Positions 25,753 to 36,743 are shown, numbered from the stretch's first letter. The stretch is 55,531 nucleotides of DNA from Floricoccus tropicus (GCF_001832905.1 NZ_MKIR01000003.1:1-55531); one strand, 5' to 3'. The notes: generated from the letters alone by a model not told the origin. Translations and numbers: made by a program.

Positions 25753-27066
25753 TTATTCTTCAATAGGATTATCCAAAAATCCAGTGTATTTTCTTTTAAG
25801 AAGATAACCTTCAAGTTGTTTAATACCTTCAATACTTGTTGTAATTACAATTAATAGGCTTGTCCCTCCAAGTGCAACCATTTTTGGTAGAGACCAAAGA
25901 TTTGTTGCAACAATTGGAATAACTGAAATAAGACCTAAGAAAATTGAACCTACAGTAGCAAGTCTTATAAGAATTGAAGAAATATATTTTTCAGTTCCTT
26001 TACCAGGACGCACACTTGGAATATATGATCCTTGTTTCTGTAAATTCTCCGCCATTTTTTCAGGATTAACCTGTACAAATGAATAAAAGAATGTAAAGAG
26101 AACAATCAATATCGCATATACCAACATACCTGTCCAAGTATTATAGTCTAATGCATGTTGTAAGTTCTCAATCCAACCAACATTTCCTTTAGTCGCTTTT
26201 AAAAGTTGTAAAAGAGTGGCTGGAAGAGCAGTAATTGAGCTTGCAAAGATTACAGGGATTACACCAGCAGGATTAAGGCGAAGCGGCAAGTATGAACTTG
26301 TTGGTGCACCTTGAACTAGCTTAGTATATTGAATTGGAATCTTTAAAATTGCTTGCGTAAAGTATGTAGTAAAAGCGATAATTATAGCCATTGCTATTAA
26401 TAATACAATTACAAATACAATTGAACTAGGCAATTGCTCAGGACGAATATTAACAAATTTTTCATCATATACTGTTTTAACTGCTTGTGGAATTGATGAT
26501 ATGATACCTGCAAAGATTATCATTGATACACCATTCCCAAATCCCTTATCAGTAATTTGTTCACCTAGCCACACTACGATCATAGATCCTGTTGTCAGAA
26601 TCATACCAATCATAAGATATGTATTAACGTTTGGTGTATTAACAATACCAGTAGAGCTCATAGCATTAAATCCTGCAGTAATAGCAATTGACTGAGCCAT
26701 TGCTAAAACTAAAGTTATATAACGAGTAGTTTGATTAAGTTTTCGACGTCCAACCTCACCTTGCTTACTCCATTCAACAAAAACTGGAAGTATATCCATT
26801 TGAAGAAGTTGCACAATGATTGACGCAGTGATATACGGCGACACACCCATTGCAAAGACAGAGAAATTCTGCATCGCATTACCACTCACTAAGTTAATCA
26901 TATTAATAAATGGTAAATCAGCTAATTGGTTTAAGCTGTTAACATTTATACCAGGAACAGTGATATGCGTTCCTAAACGAAAAACGAAAAGTATAAAAAT
27001 GGTAAATAGAATTCTATTTCTAATATCCTTTACCTTGAAAGCGTCTTTCAATGTCTTGAAAAACAT
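25753..27066 (-). CDS. secY: Preprotein translocase subunit SecY
   Basis: 437-residue, ten-helix channel of the Sec translocon. PGINVNSL and the late GTSLLIVITTSIEGIKQLEGYLLKRKY are typical. Placed after rplO as in other spc operons; its partner secE is in this window near 40.6 kb. Confidence 0.97.
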   Translation of the reverse strand: MFFKTLKDAFKVKDIRNRILFTIFILFVFRLGTHITVPGINVNSLNQLADLPFINMINLVSGNAMQNFSVFAMGVSPYITASIIVQLLQMDILPVFVEWSKQGEVGRRKLNQTTRYITLVLAMAQSIAITAGFNAMSSTGIVNTPNVNTYLMIGMILTTGSMIVVWLGEQITDKGFGNGVSMIIFAGIISSIPQAVKTVYDEKFVNIRPEQLPSSIVFVIVLLIAMAIIIAFTTYFTQAILKIPIQYTKLVQGAPTSSYLPLRLNPAGVIPVIFASSITALPATLLQLLKATKGNVGWIENLQHALDYNTWTGMLVYAILIVLFTFFYSFVQVNPEKMAENLQKQGSYIPSVRPGKGTEKYISSILIRLATVGSIFLGLISVIPIVATNLWSLPKMVALGGTSLLIVITTSIEGIKQLEGYLLKRKYTGFLDNPIEE

Positions 27067-27078
27067 AACGCCTCCTTA

Positions 27079-27531
27079 CTAGTCAGCTTTTGGTAGTGTA
27101 ACAGTTCCACCGTTGTTTTCGATTGCAGCTACTGCACTTGCTGAAGCTTTTGTAGCAGTTACTTTAAGATTTTTTGCTGTAAGTTCTCCATTTGCAAGAA
27201 CTTTAATTCCAGATTTAACATCCTTAACAATTTTTGCAGCAACTAAAGTATCAGCATTTACTTCTGCTCCGTCTTCAAAACGATTTAAAGTTTCTAGATT
27301 CACAACAGCATAATCTTTACGGTTTACGTTTGAGAATCCACGTTTTGGCATACGACGGAATAATGGAGTTTGCCCACCTTCAAAACCTAGACGAACGCCA
27401 CCACCACTACGAGCTTTTTGACCTTTTTGTCCACGTCCAGATGTTTTACCATTACCAGATGAAGTACCACGACCTACGCGGTTACGAACTTTACGGCTAC
27501 CAGCCGATGGTGCTAATTCATGAAGTTTCAT
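27079..27531 (-). CDS. rplO: 50S ribosomal protein L15
   Basis: 150 residues; starts [20 protein letters not shown] and has the glycine/arginine-rich extension that threads into 23S rRNA. Twelve bases before secY. Confidence 0.97.
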   Translation of the reverse strand: MKLHELAPSAGSRKVRNRVGRGTSSGNGKTSGRGQKGQKARSGGGVRLGFEGGQTPLFRRMPKRGFSNVNRKDYAVVNLETLNRFEDGAEVNADTLVAAKIVKDVKSGIKVLANGELTAKNLKVTATKASASAVAAIENNGGTVTLPKAD

Positions 27532-27568
27532 TATATATTTTCTCCTAATTCTTTACTATGCGCCAAAA

Positions 27569-27590
27569 CTTCCGCCGGAGTCGGCGAAAG
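27569..27590 (-). other. GC-rich hairpin between rpmD and rplO
   Basis: CTTTCGCCG/CGGCGGAAG, 9-bp stem (one G-U) with an ACTC loop in a 95-base spacer. Followed by TTTT on the minus strand. Much more G+C-rich than its surroundings; may attenuate or process the mRNA. Confidence 0.5.
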
Positions 27591-27626
27591 TCTAGCTCGC
27601 TTATATTATATATTTTGTAGAATTAA

Positions 27627-27806
27627 TTAAATTTCTTCTACAGTTACTAAATGTGAAATTGAGTTAACCATTCCACGGATAGCAGGTGTGTCATTTTTAA
27701 CAACACTAGATTGTAACTTGTTAAGTCCTAATGCAGTCACTGTTTTGCGTTGAACAGGAAGACGACCGATTGGAGACTTAGTTAAAGTAATTTTTAATTG
27801 AGCCAT
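27627..27806 (-). CDS. rpmD: 50S ribosomal protein L30
   Basis: 59 residues read from the sequence: begins [20 protein letters not shown] and ends HLVTVEEI. Too short for a long-ORF search but clear by content and position between rpsE and rplO. Ten bases after rpsE, RBS AAGGAGG. Confidence 0.95.
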   Translation of the reverse strand: MAQLKITLTKSPIGRLPVQRKTVTALGLNKLQSSVVKNDTPAIRGMVNSISHLVTVEEI

Positions 27807-27816
27807 TTTATCCTCC

Positions 27817-28311
27817 TTATGCCAAATCTTCTACAGATTTGCCACGTAATGCAGCAACTTCTTCAGCGCGTTTAAGTTGTTTTAGTCCATCAACAGTTGC
27901 ACGAACAACGTTAATTGGAGTATTTGAACCTAATGATTTGCTTGTAACGTCAGCAACTCCAGCAAGCTCAAGTACGGCACGAACAGCTCCACCAGCTGCT
28001 ACTCCAGATCCTTCTACGGCTGGTTTGATAAGGATACGTCCTCCACCAAATTGACCAATAACTTCATGAGGTACTGTAGTGCCAACCATTGGAACTTCGA
28101 TAAGATTTTTCTTAGCTGCTTCAACTGCTTTACGGATTGCTTCTGGAACTTCTTGAGCTTTACCAGTACCAAATCCAACACGACCATTACGGTCACCAAC
28201 AACTACTAATGCAGCAAAGCGAAGACGACGTCCACCTTTAACAACTTTAGTTACGCGGTTAATTCCAACAACGCGTTCTTCGAATTCATTTACTTCTGTA
28301 TCTCTAGCCAT
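27817..28311 (-). CDS. rpsE: 30S ribosomal protein S5
   Basis: 164 residues. Contains the S5 N-terminal dsRNA-binding fold ([21 protein letters not shown]) and the [19 protein letters not shown] core. Works in decoding accuracy. Confidence 0.97.
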   Translation of the reverse strand: MARDTEVNEFEERVVGINRVTKVVKGGRRLRFAALVVVGDRNGRVGFGTGKAQEVPEAIRKAVEAAKKNLIEVPMVGTTVPHEVIGQFGGGRILIKPAVEGSGVAAGGAVRAVLELAGVADVTSKSLGSNTPINVVRATVDGLKQLKRAEEVAALRGKSVEDLA

Positions 28312-28331
28312 TATTATGATTACCCCTTTCT

Positions 28332-28679
28332 TTAGAATTTAAGTCCATTTTCACGTGCAGATTCTGCAAGGATTTGCACACGTCCATGATATAGGTAACC
28401 ACCACGGTCGAAGACAACTTCAGTAATACCTTTGGCAGTTGCTGCTTTTGCTACTAATTCACCAACTTTTTGAGCTTGTTCTGATTTAGTTCCAGTCTCA
28501 TTTAGTGATGAGGCACTTGCGAGCGTTACACCTGCTACGTCATCAATTACTTGCGCGTAGATGTTTGTATTAGAACGGAATACGTTCAAACGTGGGCGCT
28601 CTGCAGTACCAGAGATTTTACCGCGTACACGACGATGGCGTTTTTGACGCGTTTTATTTTTGTCTGGTTTAGAAATCAC
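28332..28679 (-). CDS. rplR: 50S ribosomal protein L18
   Basis: 115 residues, begins [20 protein letters not shown]; 5S rRNA binder. It is preceded by an unusually long 146-base spacer after rplF that contains two hairpins. Confidence 0.97.
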   Translation of the reverse strand: MISKPDKNKTRQKRHRRVRGKISGTAERPRLNVFRSNTNIYAQVIDDVAGVTLASASSLNETGTKSEQAQKVGELVAKAATAKGITEVVFDRGGYLYHGRVQILAESARENGLKF

Positions 28680-28722
28680 AATTCTACCTCTTCTATTTCT
28701 TTAATATGATAAGTTTTTGCCT

Positions 28723-28798
28723 ATCTTACTTGTTAACAATTTAATAAAAATAGTAAGATGCTCAGCAGTTTATAGACTCAATAGAATATAAATTGCTG
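28723..28798 (-). other. Two stem-loops in the rplF-rplR spacer
   Basis: CAGCAATTTATA/TATAAACTGCTG (28763-28798, 12 bp with one wobble) and ATCTTACT/AGTAAGAT (28723-28730 with 28752-28759). No U tract follows, so they are not terminators. Neighbouring spacers in this operon are mostly 10-25 bases. Confidence 0.6.
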
Positions 28799-28825
28799 AA
28801 AAATCTAATAACTATTTTACTAAAA

Positions 28826-29362
28826 TTATTTACCAGTTTTACCTTCTTTAAGACGAACGAATTCTCCAACATAACGAATCCCTTTACCTTTATAAGGTTC
28901 TGGTGAACGTTTGCTACGAATGTAAGCCGCAACTTCACCAACAACTTCTTTGTTGCTTCCAGTTACGTTAATTGTAGTTGGAGTTGGAACTTCAAAAGTA
29001 ATTCCTTCTGGAGCAACAACTTCGTCAGGATGAGATTTACCAACGCTCAATACAAGTTTATTTCCTTGTAATTGTGCACGGTAACCAACCCCACGCATCT
29101 CAAGTTCTTTTTTGAAACCTTCAGATACCCCAATAACCATGTTATTAAAGTTGGCACGAGTAGTACCATGAATAGTTTTCATTTCTTTTGAATCGTTAGG
29201 ACGTACAAATGTTACTTCTTGTCCTTCAATTTTCATTTCGATCGCTGTAGGGAACTCACGAGTAAGTTCTCCTTTAGGACCTTTAACAGTAATAAGACCA
29301 TCTTTAGCGTCAACAGTAACGCCAGCAGGTAGTACTACTACTTTATTACCAATACGGCTCAT
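28826..29362 (-). CDS. rplF: 50S ribosomal protein L6
   Basis: 178 residues, two L6 repeats; ends [19 protein letters not shown]..., the conserved C-terminal signature. An 83-base spacer before it holds small CCCATT/AATGGG and GTAGTTT/AAACTAC hairpins. Confidence 0.97.
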   Translation of the reverse strand: MSRIGNKVVVLPAGVTVDAKDGLITVKGPKGELTREFPTAIEMKIEGQEVTFVRPNDSKEMKTIHGTTRANFNNMVIGVSEGFKKELEMRGVGYRAQLQGNKLVLSVGKSHPDEVVAPEGITFEVPTPTTINVTGSNKEVVGEVAAYIRSKRSPEPYKGKGIRYVGEFVRLKEGKTGK

Positions 29363-29445
29363 ATTTTCCTCCTGTTAAATTTTCCCATTGAAATAATGGG
29401 TTTTCACGGGGGCGAGAGTAGTTTTAAACTACAACCACCTTTATT

Positions 29446-29856
29446 CTACCAAACGTATGCTAATACTTCTCCACCAATGTTTTTAGCGCGAGCAACTTTA
29501 TCAGTTACAACACCTTCAGAAGTAGAAACGATTGCGATACCAAGTCCGTTAAGAACTTTTGGCACATCTGCAGATTTAACGTATACACGTAAACCTGGTT
29601 TAGAAATACGTTTAAGTCCTGTGATTACGCGTTGACCTTTGCGTTCACCATCTTGAGCGTATTTAAGATAAACACGGATGATTCCTTGTTTGTCATCTTC
29701 AATAGATTCAAAATCTTTGATGAATCCTTCTTCAAGTAAAATCGAAGCAATTTCACGTTTAATTTTTGATGCAGGAACTTCAACAACATCATGCTTAACC
29801 ATGTTAGCATTACGAATGCGTGTTAGAAAGTCTGCGATTGGATCTGTCATTACCAT
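29446..29856 (-). CDS. rpsH: 30S ribosomal protein S8
   Basis: 136 residues; [17 protein letters not shown] start with two extra residues, chosen because GAGGAG lies 11 bases before the first ATG. Ends with the [26 protein letters not shown] signature. Binds 16S helix 21 and is a translational repressor in other bacteria. Confidence 0.97.
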   Translation of the reverse strand: MVMTDPIADFLTRIRNANMVKHDVVEVPASKIKREIASILLEEGFIKDFESIEDDKQGIIRVYLKYAQDGERKGQRVITGLKRISKPGLRVYVKSADVPKVLNGLGIAIVSTSEGVVTDKVARAKNIGGEVLAYVW

Positions 29857-29952
29857 TGTGGTTTTCTCCTCATTATTTGTAGTTTGGGTTGTTTTATTGT
29901 CTAAAACGTCATTATCCCACTTGCAAATTAATCTTGCTTATAAGCAATAGTT

Positions 29953-29982
29953 AAATTGAAGTGGCGTATGCCGCTTCAATTT
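29953..29982 (-). other. 13-bp hairpin at the rpsZ stop codon
   Basis: AAATTGAAGCGGC/GCCACTTCAATTT with an ATAC loop, starting inside the rpsZ stop codon, in a 124-base spacer before rpsH. No U tract follows. A further palindrome TTGCTTATAAGCAA lies just downstream. Confidence 0.6.
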
Positions 29983-30166
29983 ACCATGAAGCTTTTTTAA
30001 CGCCCGGAAGTTGCCCTTTATAAGCAAGTTCACGGAAGCAAATACGGCACAATTTAAATTTGCGGTAAACTGAATGTGGACGTCCACAACGTTCACAACG
30101 TGTATATTCTTGTGTTGAGAATTTTGCTGGACGTTTGTTTTTAGCAATCATTGATTTTTTTGCCAC
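29981..30166 (-). CDS. rpsZ: 30S ribosomal protein S14, zinc-binding type Z
   Basis: 61 residues. CERCGRPH and CRICFRELA supply the CxxC...CxxC zinc site, so this is the short zinc-dependent S14. Eighteen bases after rplE. Confidence 0.96.
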   Translation of the reverse strand: MAKKSMIAKNKRPAKFSTQEYTRCERCGRPHSVYRKFKLCRICFRELAYKGQLPGVKKASW

Positions 30167-30183
30167 GTCTTTTGCCTCCTATA

Positions 30184-30726
30184 TTATTTAGCAAACGGCA
30201 TACCCATTTGGGCAAGCAATTCGCGTCCTTCTTCGTCAGTGTTAGCAGTAGTAACAATTACTACGTCTAGTCCACGAACTTTATCTACATTGTCAAAATT
30301 GATTTCTGGGAAAATTAGTTGTTCTTTCACCCCTAGTGTGTAGTTACCACGTCCATCAAATGATTTATTTGACACACCGTGGAAGTCACGTACACGTGGA
30401 AGAGAGACAGTTACTAATTTATCTAAGAATTCATACATGCGTTCGCCACGAAGAGTTACTTTCGCACCGATTGGCATACCTTCACGTAAACGGAAACCAG
30501 CGATTGATTTCTTAGCTTTTGTGATAAGTGGTTTTTGTCCTGAAATAATAGCAAGTTCTTCAACTGCTTTATCAAGGTTCTTAGAGTTATTTACTGCATC
30601 ACCAACACCCATGTTAAGAACGATTTTCTCAACTTTAGGCACTGCCATAACAGATGTATAGTTAAATTTTTCAGTTAAAGCTGGAATTACTTCAGCACTA
30701 TATTTTTCTTTTAAACGATTAGCCAT
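30184..30726 (-). CDS. rplE: 50S ribosomal protein L5
   Basis: 180 residues, 5S rRNA and P-site tRNA contact. Conserved [15 protein letters not shown] and [22 protein letters not shown] segments are intact. Confidence 0.97.
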   Translation of the reverse strand: MANRLKEKYSAEVIPALTEKFNYTSVMAVPKVEKIVLNMGVGDAVNNSKNLDKAVEELAIISGQKPLITKAKKSIAGFRLREGMPIGAKVTLRGERMYEFLDKLVTVSLPRVRDFHGVSNKSFDGRGNYTLGVKEQLIFPEINFDNVDKVRGLDVVIVTTANTDEEGRELLAQMGMPFAK

Positions 30727-30749
30727 TTTTTTCCTCCTCTCTTACGTGA

Positions 30750-31055
30750 TTAATCTAGGATTTCGCCAGATTTTTTGTTGTAACGAACTTTTTTGTCGCC
30801 TTCAACTTTGTATCCAACACGACCAGCAACACCATTTTTATCAAGTACTTGAACATTTGATGCGTTGATTGGTGCTTCTAATTCAAGAATAGCACCGTTT
30901 GGATTTTCGTTGTTTGGTTTTTGATGTTTTTTCATAATAGCAACACCTTCAACAACAACTTTATTTACTTTTGGTAAAGCTTTGATAACTTTACCTGTCT
31001 TGCCTTTGTCTTTACCAGCAATGACCTTAACATTATCGCCTGTTTTTACAAACAT
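30750..31055 (-). CDS. rplX: 50S ribosomal protein L24
   Basis: 101 residues with the KOW motif near the N terminus ([20 protein letters not shown]). Assembly initiator. The 83-base spacer before it from rplN contains small hairpins (GTCCA/TGGAC and CCCTC/GAGGG). Confidence 0.97.
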   Translation of the reverse strand: MFVKTGDNVKVIAGKDKGKTGKVIKALPKVNKVVVEGVAIMKKHQKPNNENPNGAILELEAPINASNVQVLDKNGVAGRVGYKVEGDKKVRYNKKSGEILD

Positions 31056-31138
31056 TATTAGGTTTCTCCTTTATTTTCTTACGTCCAATGGACACCCTCA
31101 CTCAAATTAGAGGAGGGGACTATGCGATTATTCTATTA

Positions 31139-31522
<384 letters not shown>

Positions 31523-31528
31523 TCAGAT

Positions 31529-31792
31529 TTAGATAATTACAGCTTCTTCAACGATTTCAACTAAGCGGAAACGTTTGTCTTTTGACAATGGACGAGTTTC
31601 CATAATGCGAACGATGTCGCCTGTTTTCGCTTGATTGTTTTCGTCATGAGCTTTGTATTTTTTAGAATAGTTAATACGTTTACCATAGACAGGGTGGTTA
31701 CGTTTAGTTTCGACAACAACAGTTATTGTTTTATCCATTTTGTCAGATACCACACGACCTTGATAAACTTTACGTTGGTTACGTTCAGACAT
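31529..31792 (-). CDS. rpsQ: 30S ribosomal protein S17
   Basis: 87 residues, OB fold; [19 protein letters not shown] and the [19 protein letters not shown] segment are diagnostic. Confidence 0.97.
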   Translation of the reverse strand: MSERNQRKVYQGRVVSDKMDKTITVVVETKRNHPVYGKRINYSKKYKAHDENNQAKTGDIVRIMETRPLSKDKRFRLVEIVEEAVII

Positions 31793-31811
31793 GATCTTCC
31801 TCCCCTATCTA

Positions 31812-32018
31812 TTATTTTGATTCACGTGCAACAGTTTTTACACGTGCGATTGATTTTTTAACTTCGTCAATTTTCGCTGTATTTTCAAGTTGACCAGCTG
31901 CAGCTTGAAAACGTAGTTCGAATAATTCTTTCTTAAGTTCTTGCTCACGAGTTGCAAGCTCATCTGCAGAAAGTCCACGAAGTTCAGTCAAAAGTGTTTT
32001 TACTTCATTAAGCTTCAT
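31812..32018 (-). CDS. rpmC: 50S ribosomal protein L29
   Basis: 68 residues, helical hairpin ([20 protein letters not shown]) at the tunnel exit. Its start overlaps the end of rplP by 11 bases, so the two are coupled. Confidence 0.97.
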   Translation of the reverse strand: MKLNEVKTLLTELRGLSADELATREQELKKELFELRFQAAAGQLENTAKIDEVKKSIARVKTVARESK

Positions 32019-32433
32019 TTGAATCCTCCGTACGTTTTACAATCTTAGTTTTTACTGGCAATTTATGAGAAGCAAGGCGTAGAGCTTCACGAGCAACCTC
32101 TTCAGAAACTCCTGCGATTTCGAACATTACTTTACCGCGTTTAACTGGTGCAACCCAGCCTTCTGGAGCCCCTTTACCTTTACCCATACGAACCCCAATG
32201 GCTTTACTTGTGTATGATTTGTGAGGGAAGATTTTAATCCAAACTTTCCCACCACGCTTCATGTAACGAGTCATTGCGATACGGGCAGCTTCGATTTGGC
32301 GGTTAGTAATCCAATGACTTGTTGTCGCTTGAAGACCGTATTCACCGAATGATACTTCTTTACCACCTTTAGCTTCACCGCGCATTTTCCCACGGAACTC
32401 ACGACGGTGTTTTACACGTTTAGGTACTAACAT
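32008..32433 (-). CDS. rplP: 50S ribosomal protein L16
   Basis: 141 residues beginning [19 protein letters not shown]; contains [29 protein letters not shown], the segment near the A-site tRNA elbow. Three bases after rpsC. Confidence 0.97.
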   Translation of the reverse strand: MLVPKRVKHRREFRGKMRGEAKGGKEVSFGEYGLQATTSHWITNRQIEAARIAMTRYMKRGGKVWIKIFPHKSYTSKAIGVRMGKGKGAPEGWVAPVKRGKVMFEIAGVSEEVAREALRLASHKLPVKTKIVKRTEDSNEA

Positions 32434-32436
32434 GAA

Positions 32437-33090
32437 CTATTTATCTCCTTTCACTGATTTTCTTGTTGGAAGAATTTCTCCACGGTCAATCCAGACTTTA
32501 ACACCTAGTTTACCGTAAGTTGTATCAGCTTCTTCCCAAGCATAGTCGATATCTGAGCGAAGTGTATGTAAAGGAACAGTTCCTTCTGAATAACCTTCAG
32601 CACGAGCGATATCAGCACCGTTCAAACGACCAGATACTTGAGTTTTAATTCCTCGAGCTCCAGCACGCATTGTACGTTGGATAGCTTGTTTTTGTGCACG
32701 ACGGAATGCTACACGTGCTTCTAATTGACGTGCAATTCCTTCACCAACTAGATGAGCATCAAGATCAGGTTTCTTGATTTCAACAATGTTGATATGAACT
32801 TGTTTTCCAGTAAGAGCATTTAAATCTGCACGAAGTGCATCAACGTTTGCTCCACTTTTACCGATTACCATACCTGGTTTAGCAGTGTGAATAGTAACGA
32901 TTACTTTATTCACAGCACGTTCAGTTTCAATAGTTGATACTGAAGCATCTGCTAAACGAGTTTGAATAAGATTACGGATTGCAAGATCTTCATGAAGGTA
33001 ATCCGCGTATTCTTTTTCAGCATACCACTTGGCATCCCAGTCGCGGATAACTCCGATACGCATACCGATTGGATTTACTTTTTGACCCAC
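32437..33090 (-). CDS. rpsC: 30S ribosomal protein S3
   Basis: 217 residues with a KH domain ([18 protein letters not shown]) and the C-terminal S3 domain. Lines the mRNA entry channel. Confidence 0.97.
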   Translation of the reverse strand: MGQKVNPIGMRIGVIRDWDAKWYAEKEYADYLHEDLAIRNLIQTRLADASVSTIETERAVNKVIVTIHTAKPGMVIGKSGANVDALRADLNALTGKQVHINIVEIKKPDLDAHLVGEGIARQLEARVAFRRAQKQAIQRTMRAGARGIKTQVSGRLNGADIARAEGYSEGTVPLHTLRSDIDYAWEEADTTYGKLGVKVWIDRGEILPTRKSVKGDK

Positions 33091-33102
33091 GATTTTACCT
33101 CC

Positions 33103-33447
33103 TTATTTTTCTTTTACAACCACTGTAATGTGGCTTGTACGTTTGTTGATTGGTGAAGCACTACCTTTCGCACGTGGACGGAAACGTTTCATCGTTGGTC
33201 CTTCGTTTACGAATGCTTCGCTTACATACAAATCAGCTTTTTCAAGACCAAGATTGTTTTCAGCGTTTGCAACTGCTGAGTTCAATACTTTTTCAATAAT
33301 TCCTGCTGCTTTATTTGGTGTAAATTTTAAAATTGTAATTGCTTCTGCAATGTTTTTTCCACGGATCAAATCGATAACCAAACGTGATTTACGAGGCGAA
33401 ACGCGTACTGTACGTGCAGTAGCTTTAGCTGAAGTATTTTCTGCCAT
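33103..33447 (-). CDS. rplV: 50S ribosomal protein L22
   Basis: 114 residues; the extended loop near [21 protein letters not shown] reaches the exit tunnel, where macrolides act. Sequence there looks standard. Confidence 0.97.
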   Translation of the reverse strand: MAENTSAKATARTVRVSPRKSRLVIDLIRGKNIAEAITILKFTPNKAAGIIEKVLNSAVANAENNLGLEKADLYVSEAFVNEGPTMKRFRPRAKGSASPINKRTSHITVVVKEK

Positions 33448-33462
33448 TTCATTCTCCTCCTA

Positions 33463-33741
33463 TTAACGTCTTGTTTTCTTATCGTCTGCTGCGTGACCTT
33501 TGTAAGTACGAGTTGGTGCAAATTCACCAAGCTTGTGACCTACCATGTCTTCTTGAATGTAAACTGGTACATGTTTACGTCCATCATAAACAGCGATAGT
33601 GTATCCGATGAAACTTGGGAAAATCGTTGAACGACGTGACCAAGTTTTAATTACTTTTTTCTTTTCGTCATTTGCTTGAGCTTCAACTTTTTTCATTAAA
33701 TGCTCATCGACGAAAGGTCCTTTTTTAAGACTGCGTCCCAT
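33463..33741 (-). CDS. rpsS: 30S ribosomal protein S19
   Basis: 92 residues, [19 protein letters not shown] start and [15 protein letters not shown] end motif. Preceded by an unusual 128-base spacer after rplB. Confidence 0.97.
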
Positions 33742-33813
33742 TTTATTTAATTTCTCCTTTAAATATTAACCACGACTGCTACTATGGCAGGGTTGGCGGA
33801 TTGATATATTTCA

Positions 33814-33849
33814 ACAAGATAGTTGATTGCTAAGCAATCAACTCCTTGT
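33814..33849 (-). other. Long stem-loop in the rplB-rpsS spacer
   Basis: AGTTGATTGC/GCAATCAACT, a perfect 10-bp stem with a TTA loop, flanked by ACAAG/CTTGT that extends it. No U tract follows. It occupies the middle of the 128-base gap at 33742-33869; the rest of that gap has no coding signal. Confidence 0.6.
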
Positions 33850-33869
33850 AAAATTTCAACTTTGAAGAT

Positions 33870-34703
33870 TTATTTTTGACCGCGACGACGAACAATAAGC
33901 TTATTAGATTTAGCTTTTTTGCTACGTGTTTTAAGTCCGATTGCTGGTTGTCCCCAAGGTGATACTGGAGCTTTACGACCAACTGGTTGTTTACCTTCAC
34001 CACCACCGTGTGGGTGATCGTTCGGGTTCATTACAGATCCACGTACAGTTGGGCGGATACCCTTCCAACGGTTACGTCCAGCTTTACCAATGTTGATAAG
34101 GCTGTGTTGCTCATTCCCAACTACACCAATAGTTGCACGGCAAGTTGAAAGAATCATACGAACTTCACCAGAGTTAAGACGAACTAATACGTATTTACCT
34201 TCATTACCAAGTACTTGAGCACTTGTTCCAGCAGAACGGATAAGTTGTCCACCTTTACCAGGTTTAAGTTCGATGTTGTGAATCAATGTACCAACTGGGA
34301 TATTAGCAAGTGGTAATGTATTACCAACTTTAATATCTGCATCAGGACCTGAAACAACTGTCATTCCAACTTCTAGACCTTTAGGTGCAAGAATGTAAGA
34401 TTTGATACCGTCAGAGTATGTAATTAATGCAATATTAGCTGAACGGTTTGGATCATATTCGATTTGTGATACTTTAGCAACAACGCCATCTTTAGTACGT
34501 TTGAAGTCAACTAAACGGTATTTACGTTTGTGTCCACCACCTTGGTGACGAACAGTGATACGACCGTTGTTGTTACGACCTGCTTTGCTTTTTAGAGAAA
34601 CTAACAAGCTCTTTTCAGGAGTACTTGTAGTGATTTCTGCAAAGTCGCTACCAGTCATATTACGACGACCATTAGTGGTAGGTTTATAAACTTTAATTCC
34701 CAC
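33870..34703 (-). CDS. rplB: 50S ribosomal protein L2
   Basis: 277 residues. [22 protein letters not shown] and the C-terminal [15 protein letters not shown] (catalytic-centre histidine region) are intact. Peptidyl-transfer support protein. Confidence 0.98.
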   Translation of the reverse strand: MGIKVYKPTTNGRRNMTGSDFAEITTSTPEKSLLVSLKSKAGRNNNGRITVRHQGGGHKRKYRLVDFKRTKDGVVAKVSQIEYDPNRSANIALITYSDGIKSYILAPKGLEVGMTVVSGPDADIKVGNTLPLANIPVGTLIHNIELKPGKGGQLIRSAGTSAQVLGNEGKYVLVRLNSGEVRMILSTCRATIGVVGNEQHSLINIGKAGRNRWKGIRPTVRGSVMNPNDHPHGGGEGKQPVGRKAPVSPWGQPAIGLKTRSKKAKSNKLIVRRRGQK

Positions 34704-34719
34704 GTTTTTCCTCCTTTAA

Positions 34720-35007
34720 TTATTCACCGAAGATTTCGATGTTCTTAGAATCTTCTGTTAGTGTGATGATTGCTTTTTTATACTTGTTTGTATATCCAGA
34801 ATAACGTCCAACACGTTTTGCTTTTGGTTTAACGTTAATTGTGTTTACAGAAGCAACTTTTACTCCATCAAAGGCAGCTTCAACAGCTTGTTTGATAACT
34901 AATTTGTGAGCACGTGAGTCAACTTCAAAAGTATATTTCTTTTCATCCATTGCAAGCATAGATGCTTCAGTGATGATTGGTTTTTTGATTACATCATAAA
35001 GGTTCAT
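34720..35007 (-). CDS. rplW: 50S ribosomal protein L23
   Basis: 95 residues, [16 protein letters not shown] start; docking site for trigger factor and SRP. Start overlaps the rplD stop by one base. Confidence 0.97.
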   Translation of the reverse strand: MNLYDVIKKPIITEASMLAMDEKKYTFEVDSRAHKLVIKQAVEAAFDGVKVASVNTINVKPKAKRVGRYSGYTNKYKKAIITLTEDSKNIEIFGE

Positions 35008-35633
35008 TATGCAAGGACCTCCTCGATTTGAGATAGAGCTGCTTGAGTAACCAATAATTTATCATTGTTAACGATATCAAGTACACTTGCTGAGTTAGCA
35101 GTTGTTACTTGTACGTTTGAAATGTTACGAGCAGATAGTTCAGCAAATTCATTTCCTTCGTTTTCTACAATAACAAGAACTTTCTTGTCGATTGCTAGTG
35201 CTGAAAGAACTTTTGTAAATTCGCTAGTTTTTGGTGCGTCAAAGTTTAATGCATCAACAGCAACAAGTTTGTCTTCAGCAACTTTTTCTGAGTAAACAGA
35301 TTTAAGTGCTAATTGACGAACTTTTTGTGGAAGTTTGTATGCATAGCTACGTGGGTTTGGTCCGAAGACTACTCCACCACCACGCCATTGTGGGCTACGG
35401 ATTGACCCTTGACGAGCGCGTCCAGTACCCTTTTGACGCCATGGTTTACGACCACCACCAGATACTGCTGAACGATTTTTAACAGCATGTGTACCTTGGC
35501 GTTTGCTAGCACGTTGGCTTAGGATTACATCGAAAACTACAGTTTCATTTGGTTCAATACCAAATACTGCGTCATTCAGAGTAACTTCGCCAGCTTTGCT
35601 ACCATCTTGTTTAAATAATGCTACGTTAGCCAT
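35007..35633 (-). CDS. rplD: 50S ribosomal protein L4
   Basis: 208 residues. Tunnel loop [21 protein letters not shown] is intact. In other bacteria L4 represses its own S10 operon through the leader; the long leader here makes that worth testing. Confidence 0.97.
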   Translation of the reverse strand: MANVALFKQDGSKAGEVTLNDAVFGIEPNETVVFDVILSQRASKRQGTHAVKNRSAVSGGGRKPWRQKGTGRARQGSIRSPQWRGGGVVFGPNPRSYAYKLPQKVRQLALKSVYSEKVAEDKLVAVDALNFDAPKTSEFTKVLSALAIDKKVLVIVENEGNEFAELSARNISNVQVTTANSASVLDIVNNDKLLVTQAALSQIEEVLA

Positions 35634-35657
35634 TTTGGTAAGTTTCTCCCTTCTCTA

Positions 35658-36284
35658 TTATTTCGCAGATTTTACTGCAGTTTTGATTGTGATGAGCGAT
35701 TTTTTAGATCCAGGAACATTACCTTTAATAAGAATAACATTCTTTTCTGGAACTACTTGTGCAACTTCAAGATTTTGAATTGTTACACGGTTACCACCCA
35801 TACGACCTGCCAAGTGTTTATTTTTGAACACGCGGTTAGGCGCTACAGGACCCATTGACCCTGGACGACGGTGGTAACGAGAACCGTGAGCCATTGGCCC
35901 GCGTGATTGTCCGTGGCGTTTAATAACCCCTTGGAAACCTTTACCTTTAGTCGTACCTGTGACATCAACGATATCTCCAGCTGCGAATGTATCGACAGTA
36001 ATTTCTGAACCAACTTCTAAGCCTTCAATACCTTTAAATTCACGAATGAAGCGCTTAGGAGCCGTATTTGCTTTAGCAACATGACCTTTGGCAGGTTTGT
36101 TACTCAAAACTTCACGTTTATCATCAAAACCAACTTGTGTTGCTTCATAACCGTCAGTTTCAACAGTTTTAACTTGAAGAACAACGTTTGGAGTTGCTTC
36201 GATGACAGTTACTGGAATTAATTCTCCAGACTCAGTGAAGATTTGGGTCATTCCCACTTTTTTCCCTAAGATTCCTTTTGTCAT
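35658..36284 (-). CDS. rplC: 50S ribosomal protein L3
   Basis: 208 residues, begins [16 protein letters not shown]; central [14 protein letters not shown] loop reaches the peptidyl transferase centre. Confidence 0.98.
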   Translation of the reverse strand: MTKGILGKKVGMTQIFTESGELIPVTVIEATPNVVLQVKTVETDGYEATQVGFDDKREVLSNKPAKGHVAKANTAPKRFIREFKGIEGLEVGSEITVDTFAAGDIVDVTGTTKGKGFQGVIKRHGQSRGPMAHGSRYHRRPGSMGPVAPNRVFKNKHLAGRMGGNRVTIQNLEVAQVVPEKNVILIKGNVPGSKKSLITIKTAVKSAK

Positions 36285-36298
36285 TAGAGTTCCCTTTC

Positions 36299-36607
36299 TT
36301 ATAATTTAATTTCGATGTTTACACCGCTTGGTAAATCAAGTTTCATCAATGCATCAACTGTTTTTTGAGTTGGTTCGATGATATCGATTAAGCGTTTGTG
36401 TGTGCGCATTTCGAATTGTTCACGGCTATCTTTGTATTTATGAGTCGCACGGATGATTGTGTATAGGCTACGGTCAGTTGGTAATGGAATTGGTCCACTT
36501 ACTTTAGCACCTGTACGTTTTGTAGTTTCTACGATCTTTTCAGCCGCTTGATCAAGGATACGATGTTCGTAAGCTTTCAAACGAATGCGAATTTTTTTGT
36601 TTGCCAT
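36299..36607 (-). CDS. rpsJ: 30S ribosomal protein S10
   Basis: 102 residues, [20 protein letters not shown] start; head protein, also NusE in antitermination. First gene of the superoperon, which runs on to rplQ at 22323. Confidence 0.98.
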   Translation of the reverse strand: MANKKIRIRLKAYEHRILDQAAEKIVETTKRTGAKVSGPIPLPTDRSLYTIIRATHKYKDSREQFEMRTHKRLIDIIEPTQKTVDALMKLDLPSGVNIEIKL

Positions 36608-36737
36608 TTTTTCTCCTCTCGTCTATTGTCTTGAATAGGCTAGCTCCACAAGAAAACCAACATTTCGGGCTTGGCAATGCTCCCGGGTGTGTCGCAACCT
36701 CTTGCTTCAATGCCATAGTCTGCGCTTTACGCAGTAC
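36608..36737 (-). promoter_or_regulatory. S10 operon leader RNA (structured)
   Basis: About 130 bases between the predicted start point and rpsJ. It begins with CTGCG-TAAAG-CGCAG and has a longer GGCA...TGCC domain containing a C-rich loop (CACACCCGGG), then CTTGTGGAGC...CAAG. G+C is clearly above background. S10 leaders often bind L4 for autogenous control; this role is inferred. Confidence 0.55.
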
Positions 36738-36743
36738 TTGACT

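Noticed and set aside
27234-27548. Plus-strand open frame of 104 codons opposite rplO
   Set aside because: Composition is that of an antisense reading of a Lys/Arg/Gly-rich ribosomal protein, with no start signals.
28762-28944. Open frame of 60 codons across the rplF-rplR spacer
   Set aside because: It mostly overlaps the 3' end of rplF in another frame, has no ribosome site, and its unique part is the hairpin region.
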